DNA of 64,000 nucleotides. Source: Pseudomonas spelaei. GTDB lineage: Bacteria > Pseudomonadota > Gammaproteobacteria > Pseudomonadales > Pseudomonadaceae. The DNA lies in assembly GCF_009724245.1 (NCBI RefSeq), contig NZ_WNNK01000007.1, positions 124,001 through 188,000 of the forward strand, in the 5' to 3' direction. The stretch's first letter is position 1, and each line of letters begins with the position of its first letter. This document shows positions 1-7,053 of the stretch, piece by piece. A program made the translations under genes and the position numbers. The notes under the pieces were generated by a model. The model did no database searches, was not told the DNA's origin, and saw only the letters and a program-made list of their open reading frames with translations.

Positions 1-136
1 CCGATATTCGAGGCTCCCCGGTGCTCAGCACGGGTCTGCCAGACATTCAGCAACTATAGAAATCGCCCCGACGTTCTACCGTAGGCAAAAGCCCATAACC
101 TGGAGAGTTACTGGACAAGACGTGTAAGACGTTTCC

Positions 137-1654
137 TCACAGTTCGGTTGAACGAAGAAACGCGCGCTTCACACGCTGATACTGGGATGGCGCCAAGGGT
201 GGCGAATGCCCTGGCCCGATACTGATATCTCCCACAGCCTTGGCCTGGATCACAAACAAACGCACACCATTGGCTATCAGCCCGAACGCCGCGCCACGCG
301 CTGCACCATTGGCAGCGCGCGGAAAATCACCGACCCACAACCGATCACCCTGGGTCACGCGCACCACGGTATTGATCCCGATATGCCCCACCGCTGCCAA
401 CGGTTTATCTCCATGGCGGGGCTTGCCCAACTGGCGACCATCCTCGATGGTGAGCAACATCTCGATTTCATTGGCCTCGGCAAAGCGCGGTAGAACACTG
501 ACCTGAGTACCGTAAGTAACCGGCTGCCACTCATCGCTGTCAGTCCCCGGCCGAGGTAGATAGAAGGTCTGGTTGTCATGAAAGACCGCCGGGACATTCT
601 CCTGAGTCAGGATGACGGGCAGCGTCACCACTTTCGCCAGGCGCCGCCGCTCCAATGCCGTGATTCGGTTCATGAACGCGTTATCTTCAAGGGGTGCCAG
701 AGCCCGAGTAGCAAAGGGCGCCACGTCCTCGGACTTAGACTTCTGGCGCACTTGCATGCCTATTTTCTTGAGCTCATCGCGGTCCACGTCTACCAGCCAC
801 AGCGACACTTCCACCAACCGCTTGGGCACATCCAGCTCTGCCACGAGGCTCTCGATAAAGCGTACCTGCTCCGGTTTCCCCTTGATCAACAGGCTGTTCG
901 TGTCGGGATACGCCATTACCGCGATGTTCTTATCGGCCAGCAGCCCTGACGGTAACGGGGAGGTCTTCTTCTGTTCGCCAGCCAACAGTTTTTCGATCAT
1001 CGAGGCCATGCCCGGTACGTTGACCTGCTGGTCTCCCATGGCGTACTGACGGTCGGCGACATGCGTGTTGAGTACCTGCACCACCCCGATTTTCTGTGTT
1101 CCCATGCGCAACTCTTCACGCTGCCGATCCATAAGCTGAGCCAGGCGTAATACCTGATCGACATAGTTCGCAGGCCCCGAAACATAAAACATTCGCGTCC
1201 CGCCCTCGCGCAAGGGATAGCGCGCCTCGCTGAGCCCTGAACGCCGCATGAACCCGCGCAGCATGTCGACCGAGATGTGGCGTAACGCAACCACCGAGCT
1301 TTTCGCCTCACTGGCGTCATAGAGGTGGAGCACCTGCCCGTCGCTGTACCAGATCAAGCCTTGCTGGAGCGCCGTAGCCTCCAAAGTCCGCTGTGCCGAG
1401 CCGAAATCGAACGTTCCGGAGATGTGCTTGCGAGCAATCGCCGGGCTGACAACAATGGGCTGACCCAATGACACCGACAACGCGGTAAAGAACGTGTGCA
1501 GGTTTTCATCCCGGGCCTGATAAACCTCGCCGAGGACCGGTGTGCTGCCCAGCATCAGCAGCCAACAGAGCCAACAACGTCGCAAGGACACGTGGCGGTA
1601 AATCGCTGCAAGTTGATCACGGTACACGACGGGTTTTCCTGCGTGGCCTGGCAT
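137..1654 (-). CDS. sctC: Type III secretion outer-membrane secretin (SctC/YscC/HrcC family)
   Basis: The 505-residue product would form the outer-membrane ring of a type III secretion apparatus. A hydrophobic leader ending near STPVLGEV acts as the signal peptide. The secretin N0 domain follows (about residues 43-110), then ring-building N1/N3 domains (about 115-280, with the typical DTNSLLIKG and VESLVAELD-like pattern), then the C-terminal secretin domain (about 280-490, including the PVILTQENVPAVF stretch). It is shorter than the 600-700 residues I recall for many family members. The annotated ATG lies about 20 residues before the hydrophobic core, so a GTG at the VSLRR position is a possible start. 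It diverges from nasS, and no other secretion gene lies to its right. If a cluster exists it lies left of the window. Family assignment is confident; a working system is not shown. Confidence 0.85.
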   Translation of the reverse strand: MPGHAGKPVVYRDQLAAIYRHVSLRRCWLCWLLMLGSTPVLGEVYQARDENLHTFFTALSVSLGQPIVVSPAIARKHISGTFDFGSAQRTLEATALQQGLIWYSDGQVLHLYDASEAKSSVVALRHISVDMLRGFMRRSGLSEARYPLREGGTRMFYVSGPANYVDQVLRLAQLMDRQREELRMGTQKIGVVQVLNTHVADRQYAMGDQQVNVPGMASMIEKLLAGEQKKTSPLPSGLLADKNIAVMAYPDTNSLLIKGKPEQVRFIESLVAELDVPKRLVEVSLWLVDVDRDELKKIGMQVRQKSKSEDVAPFATRALAPLEDNAFMNRITALERRRLAKVVTLPVILTQENVPAVFHDNQTFYLPRPGTDSDEWQPVTYGTQVSVLPRFAEANEIEMLLTIEDGRQLGKPRHGDKPLAAVGHIGINTVVRVTQGDRLWVGDFPRAANGAARGAAFGLIANGVRLFVIQAKAVGDISIGPGHSPPLAPSQYQRVKRAFLRSTEL

Positions 1655-1733
1655 GAAGAAGCGGCCATAGTGAAAGCCACTGAGCTTTCAATCCTGATTA
1701 AAAGTTGACGTTGCACCCAGTACTCGACGCCCG

Positions 1734-1749
1734 TGGCATGTGCCTTGCT
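1734..1749 (+). promoter_or_regulatory. Sigma-54 promoter of nasST
   Basis: TGGCATG-N4-TTGCT has the invariant GG and GC separated by exactly 10 bases, as RpoN promoters require. Transcription would start near 1760, a few bases before the first leader hairpin. NtrC is the expected activator for nitrogen assimilation; I did not find a clean NtrC site. Confidence 0.8.
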
Positions 1750-1771
1750 TTGACTTGTTTATCACAGCCCT

Positions 1772-1856
1772 CTCCAACGACGGAGCAGGCTCAAGGACAA
1801 AGGCGTCGTTACCCTCCAGCGGCTTGCATAGCCACTTGAAGGAACGACGCTTTTTT
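1772..1856 (+). promoter_or_regulatory. NasT (ANTAR) antitermination leader with terminator, upstream of nasS
   Basis: Hairpin P1 is CTCC-AACGAC-GGAG (1772-1785). A weaker hairpin P2 is GAC-AAAGGC-GTC (1796-1807). Both have six-base loops with A at position 1 and G at position 4, the ANTAR target signature. P2 overlaps the 5' arm of an intrinsic terminator: GCGTCGTT at 1803-1810 pairs with AACGACGC at 1843-1850, followed by six T. The two folds exclude each other. The implied mechanism is that NasT, freed from NasS by nitrate, binds P1/P2 and prevents termination. Confidence 0.75.
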
Positions 1857-1876
1857 GCTGAAAAAGGTAGGCATTG

Positions 1877-3103
1877 ATGAGTGATTCGGCGGGCAATACC
1901 CAGGCGAGCAATCCCCTGGCCTGGGTCAACGGCAGTGATGCCCCGGAAAAGAGCAGTCTTGACCTGGGCTTCATGGCCTTGACCGACTGCGCCTCGTTGG
2001 TGGTCGCGGCCACCCAGGGCTTCGCCCAGCCCTATGGCTTGACCCTGAACCTCAAGCGTCAGTCGTCCTGGGCCAATTTGCGGGACAAACTGGTCAGCGG
2101 CGAATTGGATGCCGCCCACAGTCTGTATGGGCTGATCTACGCCGTGCATCTGGGCATTGGCGGTGTCGCCCCCACCGACATGGCGGTACTGATGGGCCTG
2201 AACCAAAATGGCCAAAGCATCAACCTGTCGCACGGCCTGCAGCAGCAGGGGGTGACCAGTCCTGAGGCGCTGGATCGCCACGTGCACCAAAGCCGAACAA
2301 AACTCACCTTCGCTCAGACCTTTCCCACAGGCACTCACGCCATGTGGCTGTATTACTGGCTGGCCAGCCAGGGCATCCACCCGTTGCACGATGTTGAGAG
2401 TGTGGTGGTGCCACCGCCGCAAATGGTCGCGCACCTGCAAGCCGGAAGAATTGATGGGTTTTGCGTCGGCGAGCCATGGTGCGCCAGTGCAGTGAAGCAA
2501 AACCAGGGCTTCACCCTGACCACCACCCAGACCATCTGGCCGGATCATCCGGAAAAAGTGCTCGGCTGCACTCAAGCCTTTGTCGAGCAATACCCCAACA
2601 CCGCCCGCGTGCTGGTGATGGCAATTCTGGAGGCCAGTCGTTTTATCGAAGAAAGCCCTGAAAACCGTCGCTCCACGGCGCAACTGCTCAGCGCCCGGGA
2701 CTACCTTGATGCCCCACTCGATTGCATCGAGCCGCGTCTGTTGGGGGACTATGACGACGGCCTGGGCAACCACTGGCAAGACCCTCATGCCCTACGCTTT
2801 CATGGCGACGGCGAGGTCAATCTGCCTTATCTGTCCGACGGCATGTGGTTCATGACCCAGTTCCGCCGCTGGGGCTTGTTGCGCGAAGACCCGGACTACC
2901 TCGGCGTCGCCCGTCGGGTGCAGCAACTGGAGGTCTATCGCGAGGCGGCAACCGCCGTGGGCGTCGCCGCCTGGGGCCAGGAGATGCGCAGCAGCCAGTT
3001 GATCGACGGAAAGCTCTGGGACGGTTCGGACCCGGCCGGTTATGCCCGCAGCTTCCGCCTGCATGCCATGGCCGACACTGCCGCGCAACTCGCCCGGCGC
3101 TGA
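1877..3103 (+). CDS. nasS: NasS, nitrate-sensing partner of the NasT antiterminator
   Basis: The 408-residue protein belongs to the NrtA/CmpA-like periplasmic-binding family but has no signal peptide, as expected for the cytoplasmic sensor NasS. Family features are the early DLGFMALTDCASLVVAATQGFAQPYGL-type segment and a central GEPWCASAV motif. In the known system NasS holds NasT inactive, and nitrate or nitrite breaks the complex. The ATG at 1877 follows an AGGTAGG-like ribosome site; a TTG one codon earlier is less likely. nasT starts 15 bases after the stop, so the two form an operon. The upstream terminator leader implies that the sensor operon is itself under NasT control. Confidence 0.9.
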   Translation: MSDSAGNTQASNPLAWVNGSDAPEKSSLDLGFMALTDCASLVVAATQGFAQPYGLTLNLKRQSSWANLRDKLVSGELDAAHSLYGLIYAVHLGIGGVAPTDMAVLMGLNQNGQSINLSHGLQQQGVTSPEALDRHVHQSRTKLTFAQTFPTGTHAMWLYYWLASQGIHPLHDVESVVVPPPQMVAHLQAGRIDGFCVGEPWCASAVKQNQGFTLTTTQTIWPDHPEKVLGCTQAFVEQYPNTARVLVMAILEASRFIEESPENRRSTAQLLSARDYLDAPLDCIEPRLLGDYDDGLGNHWQDPHALRFHGDGEVNLPYLSDGMWFMTQFRRWGLLREDPDYLGVARRVQQLEVYREAATAVGVAAWGQEMRSSQLIDGKLWDGSDPAGYARSFRLHAMADTAAQLARR

Positions 3104-3118
3104 CAGGAGTCTGACCTT

Positions 3119-3694
3119 ATGTTGCGAATCCTGCTGATCAACGACACCCCGCGCAAAGTCGGGCGCCTCAAGGCAGCGCTGACCGAGGCCGGGTTTGAGG
3201 TCATCGACGAATCCGGGCTGACCATCGACTTGCCGGCACGGGTCGAAACAGTGCGCCCGGACGTGATCCTGATCGATACCGAGTCACCGGGACGCGATGT
3301 GATGGAGCAGGTGGTGCTGGTCAGCCGCGACCAGCCACGGCCCATAGTAATGTTTACCGATGAGCACGACCCGGTGGTGATGCGCCAGGCAATCAAATCC
3401 GGGGTCAGTGCCTACATTGTCGAAGGCATCCAGGCCCAGCGCCTGCAACCGATCCTCGACGTAGCCATGGCCCGCTTCGAAAGCGACCAGGCCCTGCGCG
3501 CACAGTTGCAGGCCCGGGACCAGCAGTTGGCAGAGCGCAAGCGCATCGAGCTGGCCAAGGGCCTATTAATGAAAATGAAGGACTGCAATGAGGAAGAGGC
3601 CTACACCCTAATGCGCCGCCAGGCCATGAGCCGGCAGCAGAAGCTGATCCAGGTGGCAGAGCAGATTATTGCCATGAGCGAGTTGCTGGGCTGA
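3119..3694 (+). CDS. nasT: NasT, ANTAR-domain RNA-binding antiterminator
   Basis: This 191-residue response-regulator-like protein has a receiver-type N-terminal domain (about 1-120, with LLINDTP and a DVILIDTE segment). A helical linker leads to a C-terminal ANTAR domain (about 130-190; the ERKRIELAKGLLMKMKDCNEEEAY-type segment carries the conserved RNA-binding pattern). NasT binds paired hexaloop hairpins in leader RNA and lets polymerase pass a terminator. Start codon 3119 has AGGAG upstream. Three candidate target leaders lie in this window, before nasS, the nitrate transporter and nirB. Confidence 0.93.
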   Translation: MLRILLINDTPRKVGRLKAALTEAGFEVIDESGLTIDLPARVETVRPDVILIDTESPGRDVMEQVVLVSRDQPRPIVMFTDEHDPVVMRQAIKSGVSAYIVEGIQAQRLQPILDVAMARFESDQALRAQLQARDQQLAERKRIELAKGLLMKMKDCNEEEAYTLMRRQAMSRQQKLIQVAEQIIAMSELLG

Positions 3695-3731
3695 AAAGCC
3701 CGTGTAGCCGCTGCCGAGGTACACCCGATAT

Positions 3732-3747
3732 TGGCTCAGGTCTTGCT
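3732..3747 (+). promoter_or_regulatory. Sigma-54 promoter of the nitrate transporter operon
   Basis: TGGCTCA-N4-TTGCT has GG at 3733-3734 and GC at 3745-3746, exactly 10 bases apart. The predicted start near 3758 leaves only a few bases before the first leader hairpin. Confidence 0.78.
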
Positions 3748-3761
3748 ACACAATCACCACA

Positions 3762-3843
3762 GGTAGCCAACGGCGGTTGCCCCTCCACGACAAAGACGTC
3801 GCACACCCGGTTTGTCCTCGCGAACCCGGTGGCGGCGTTTTTT
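3762..3843 (+). promoter_or_regulatory. NasT (ANTAR) antitermination leader with terminator, upstream of the nitrate transporter
   Basis: P1 is GGTAGCC-AACGGC-GGTTGCC (3762-3781, two G-T pairs). P2 is CGAC-AAAGAC-GTCG (3788-3801). Both hexaloops carry A1 and G4. P2 shares bases with the 5' arm of a long terminator (CGTCGC..CACCCGGTT at 3797-3812 against AACCCGGTG..GCGGCG at 3823-3837, with one mismatch) followed by six T. Confidence 0.8.
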
Positions 3844-3939
3844 CGTTTTGGCCCCATAGCTTGGGGTCGGTGGGGCGGCCTTAGCCAGCCGTTCCATCAC
3901 AAGGCCTTCTTACCAGCTCCCTTACCGCTGAGGTGCGTG

Positions 3940-5151
3940 ATGAAATCAAGCTTTTGGAAATCCGGTCACACCCCGACCTTGTTTGCCGCATTCCTGTATT
4001 TCGACCTGAGTTTCATGGTCTGGTACCTGCTCGGCCCGTTAGCAGTACAGATCGCCGCCGACCTGCACCTGACCACCCAGCAGCGCGGCCTGGTGGTGGC
4101 AACACCGATCCTCGCGGGCGCCGTCCTGCGGTTTCTGATGGGCATGCTGGCAGACAAGCTGTCACCCAAGACCGCCGGGCTGATTGGCCAGGTCATTGTC
4201 ATTGTGGCCTTGTTCGTCGCCTGGAAACTGGGCATTCACAGTTATGAACAAGCGTTGCTGCTGGGGATGTTCCTCGGCATGGCCGGCGCCTCCTTTGCCG
4301 TCGCCCTGCCCCTGGCGTCCCAGTGGTACCCCGCCGAGCACCAGGGCAAGGCCATGGGCATTGCCGGTGCCGGCAACTCCGGGACGGTGTTTGCAGCCCT
4401 TCTGGCGCCGGTGCTCGCGGCCGCGTTTGGCTGGAGCAATGTGTTCGGCTTCGCCTTGATTCCGCTGATCCTGACCCTGATCGTTTTCACCTGGCTGGCC
4501 CGCAACGCGCCTGAGAGGCCAAAAGCCAAGTCCATGGCCGACTACTTCAAGGCCCTCGGCGACCGTGACAGCTGGTGGTTCATGTTCTTCTATAGCGTGA
4601 CCTTCGGTGGTTTTATCGGCCTGGCCAGCGCCCTGCCCGGCTACTTCAATGACCAATACGGTTTGAGCCCGGTCATCGCCGGTTACTACACCGCCGCCTG
4701 CGTGTTTGGTGGCAGCTTGATGCGGCCGCTGGGCGGCGCGCTGGCTGACCGGTTCGGTGGTATTCGCACCTTGCTCGGCATGTACAGCGTCGCGGCGATC
4801 TGCATTGCGGCAGTGGGATTCAACCTGCCAAGTTCCTACGCTGCCCTGGCGCTTTTCGTCTGCACCATGCTTGGCCTGGGTGCCGGTAACGGTGCGGTCT
4901 TCCAACTGGTGCCCCAACGCTTTCGTCGGGAGATCGGTGTAATGACCGGTCTGATCGGCATGGCAGGTGGCATCGGCGGTTTCGCGCTGGCGGCGGGCAT
5001 GGGCGCGATCAAGCAAAGCACCGGCAGCTATCAGCTCGCACTTTGGCTGTTTGCCAGCCTCGGCGTACTGGCCTGGTTCGGCTTGCATGGGGTCAAGCGA
5101 CGCTGGAGAACCACATGGGGCTCGGCGGCTGTCACCGCTGCACGGGTCTGA
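3940..5151 (+). CDS. Nitrate/nitrite transporter, MFS NarK/NasA type
   Basis: This 403-residue major-facilitator protein brings nitrate in for assimilation. The first helix carries FAAFLYFDLSFMVWYLLGPL, the usual start of NarK/NasA carriers. Two glycine-rich signatures match the nitrate-signature helices: MAGASFAVALPLASQWYP in the first half and GLGAGNGAVFQLVPQRF in the second. The ATG at 3940 follows GAGGTG. An earlier in-frame ATG at 3829 falls inside the leader terminator and can be dismissed. The stop codon overlaps the start of the kinase gene by one base, so the two are translationally coupled. Confidence 0.92.
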   Translation: MKSSFWKSGHTPTLFAAFLYFDLSFMVWYLLGPLAVQIAADLHLTTQQRGLVVATPILAGAVLRFLMGMLADKLSPKTAGLIGQVIVIVALFVAWKLGIHSYEQALLLGMFLGMAGASFAVALPLASQWYPAEHQGKAMGIAGAGNSGTVFAALLAPVLAAAFGWSNVFGFALIPLILTLIVFTWLARNAPERPKAKSMADYFKALGDRDSWWFMFFYSVTFGGFIGLASALPGYFNDQYGLSPVIAGYYTAACVFGGSLMRPLGGALADRFGGIRTLLGMYSVAAICIAAVGFNLPSSYAALALFVCTMLGLGAGNGAVFQLVPQRFRREIGVMTGLIGMAGGIGGFALAAGMGAIKQSTGSYQLALWLFASLGVLAWFGLHGVKRRWRTTWGSAAVTAARV

Positions 5152-6821
5152 TGAGCCTGCAGCTGAGTGTCGCCCAGGCCAGTGCCACTGGCCCGCGAGC
5201 GGAAAACCAGGACGCCTTGCGCCTGGTGACCCCCGCCCCTGAGTTGGCTGCCAGCAAAGGCTATTTGTGTGCGATCGCCGACGGTGTCAGCCAATGCGCC
5301 GATGGCGGCCTCGCTGCCCGCTCGACCTTGCAAGCCCTGGCGCTGGACTACTATGCCACGCCGCAAACCTGGGGCGTGGCCCAGGCCCTGGATCGCTTGC
5401 TGCTGGCACAGAACCGCTGGCTGCAAGCCAACGGTGGCGGCCTGCCGCTGCTGACCACCCTCAGTGCACTGGTGTTTCGCGGGCAGCGCTTCACCCTGGC
5501 CCATGTCGGCGACTGCCGGGTCTACCGTTGGCTGGACGGCGACTTGCAGCGCATCAGTGAAGAACATGTCTGGGAACAACCGGGTATGCAGCATGTGCTC
5601 AAGCGTGCCCTGGGTCTGGATCAGCATCTGGTGGTGGATTTTCTCGACGGTGAGCTGCGTGAGGGCGAGTGTTTTTTGCTGCTCAGTGATGGTGTCTGGG
5701 CGACGTTGGGCGATCACAGCATCAGCGCCATCCTGCGGGAACAGGCAGACCTGGACCTCGCCGTGAACACGCTGGTCAGTGCCGCGCATCTGGCGGGCAG
5801 CCAAGACAATGCCAGCGCCCTGCTGGTGCGCATCGACCAACTCGGCGCCGCCACCCTCGGCGATGCCCTGGTACAGTTGCGCCAATGGCCCTTGCCGCCC
5901 GCCTTGAAAGCCGGGCAGCGCTTTGAGGGCTGGCAGGTAGAAGCCGTGCTGGGGCAAAGTCGGCAGTCCCTGCTTTACCGCGTACGCGATGCCCAGCAAC
6001 AGCCCTGGCTGCTGAAGACCTTGCCGACCAACCACGACGATGACACCCAGGCCGCCCAGGCCCTGTTGTCGGAGGAATGGTTTCTGCGCCGGGTCGCCGG
6101 GCGAGCGTTTCCTGAAGTCCACCCTGCTAGCAGCCGTCAGCATTTGTACTACGTGATGCGCGAATATGCGGGCCAGACCCTTGCCGAACGGTTCAAGCGA
6201 CATGGCCCATTACCCCTGGCGCAATGGCAGTTCCTGGCCGAACGTTTACTGCGTGCGGTGGGGTTGTTGCACCGCAGGCAAATCCTGCACCGCGATATCA
6301 AACCCGAGAACCTGCTGCTGGGAGACGATGGTGAGCTGCGGGTCCTGGATTTCGGCCTCGCCTACTGCCCGGGACTTTCCGAAGACCGTGCCCACTTGTT
6401 GCCGGGTACCCCGAGTTTCATCGCCCCCGAGGCCTTCAATGGAGAACCTCCTACACCGCAGCAGGATCTGTATAGCATCGGCGTGACCTTGTATTACCTG
6501 CTGACCGGGCACTATCCCTACGGCGAAATCGAGGCTTTCCAACGACCCAGGTTCACCCTACCTGTCAGCGCCAGTCGATATCGGCCTGACTTGCCCGACT
6601 GGCTGCAACAGAGCCTGGAACGGGCAGTAGCCGCCCAGCCTGAACATCGTTATGAAACCGCCGAGGAATGGTTGCTGGTACTGGAACAGGCCGAGCGTCG
6701 TGAGTTGAGCCTGCACCCCAAGCCGCTGCTCGAACGAGAACCGCTCAAGGTCTGGCGGACCCTGGCAGTGGCATCGATGTTGATCAATCTGGTGCTGCTG
6801 TACTGGCTGTTGCACCGCTAA
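5151..6821 (+). CDS. PP2C phosphatase / Ser-Thr protein kinase fusion with C-terminal membrane anchor
   Basis: The 556 residues hold a PP2C-type phosphatase domain (about 5-240; metal-site aspartates in ENQD near residue 21 and ADG near 44). A Hanks-type kinase domain follows (about 255-515) with HRDIKPEN at 380 and DFG at 400, then a GTPSFIAPE activation-segment end. One hydrophobic helix near the C terminus (VASMLINLVLLYWLL) would hold both domains on the cytoplasmic face. Both catalytic centres look intact. The start overlaps the transporter stop (TGATG). The association with the nitrate transporter is conserved in Pseudomonas as I recall, but the substrate is unknown. Control of nitrate uptake or of NasST is a guess from position. 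Confidence 0.9.
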   Translation: MSLQLSVAQASATGPRAENQDALRLVTPAPELAASKGYLCAIADGVSQCADGGLAARSTLQALALDYYATPQTWGVAQALDRLLLAQNRWLQANGGGLPLLTTLSALVFRGQRFTLAHVGDCRVYRWLDGDLQRISEEHVWEQPGMQHVLKRALGLDQHLVVDFLDGELREGECFLLLSDGVWATLGDHSISAILREQADLDLAVNTLVSAAHLAGSQDNASALLVRIDQLGAATLGDALVQLRQWPLPPALKAGQRFEGWQVEAVLGQSRQSLLYRVRDAQQQPWLLKTLPTNHDDDTQAAQALLSEEWFLRRVAGRAFPEVHPASSRQHLYYVMREYAGQTLAERFKRHGPLPLAQWQFLAERLLRAVGLLHRRQILHRDIKPENLLLGDDGELRVLDFGLAYCPGLSEDRAHLLPGTPSFIAPEAFNGEPPTPQQDLYSIGVTLYYLLTGHYPYGEIEAFQRPRFTLPVSASRYRPDLPDWLQQSLERAVAAQPEHRYETAEEWLLVLEQAERRELSLHPKPLLEREPLKVWRTLAVASMLINLVLLYWLLHR

Positions 6822-6823
6822 GG

Positions 6824-6848
6824 GGCGAAATCTCCCGAACCTTTCGCC
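6824..6848 (+). terminator. Hairpin after the kinase gene
   Basis: GGCGAAA (6824-6830) pairs with TTTCGCC (6842-6848) directly after the stop codon. No T-run follows, so it may be an mRNA 3'-end stabiliser or a weak terminator. Confidence 0.4.
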
Positions 6849-6880
6849 ACATGGCCAACAAACCCGGGCATCACCTCACT

Positions 6881-6896
6881 TGGCACAACCACTGCA
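6881..6896 (+). promoter_or_regulatory. Sigma-54 promoter of the nirBD-nitrate reductase operon
   Basis: TGGCACA-N4-CTGCA has GG at 6882-6883 and GC at 6894-6895, spaced by 10 bases. The predicted start is near 6907. Confidence 0.78.
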
Positions 6897-6928
6897 TTAG
6901 TTCTTTCATCAACACACATATAGCCGCC

Positions 6929-7015
6929 CCTTCAACGTCGAAGGTCGAGCTTCCCGAGAGAACGGGACCAGGACAAAGGCGTCCTCGCTAGGTAACTAGC
7001 GGGGACGCCTTTTTT
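6929..7015 (+). promoter_or_regulatory. NasT (ANTAR) antitermination leader with terminator, upstream of nirB
   Basis: Three consecutive hairpins carry hexaloops with A1 and G4: CCTTC-AACGTC-GAAGG (6929-6944), TCCCG-AGAGAA-CGGGA (6952-6967) and AGGAC-AAAGGC-GTCCT (6970-6985). The last overlaps the 5' arm of a strong terminator whose arms (6977-6990 and 6996-7010) enclose GGTAA and are followed by T residues. Published ANTAR targets have two hairpins; which upstream hairpin serves as P1 here is open. Confidence 0.85.
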
Positions 7016-7053
7016 GTTTACGCACGATTTGTCGAGCCACTGCGGAGAACGAC

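Larger units (their letters stand above)
1655..1876. promoter_or_regulatory. Intergenic region between the secretin gene and nasS
   Basis: This divergent spacer carries the nasS promoter and leader on the plus strand, annotated separately. I see no convincing promoter reading into the secretin gene on the minus strand. Confidence 0.6.

Noticed and set aside
1..136. Possible start of a minus-strand gene (ATG at 44-46) leaving the left edge
   Set aside because: Only about 15 codons are visible, with no ribosome site and no recognisable sequence.
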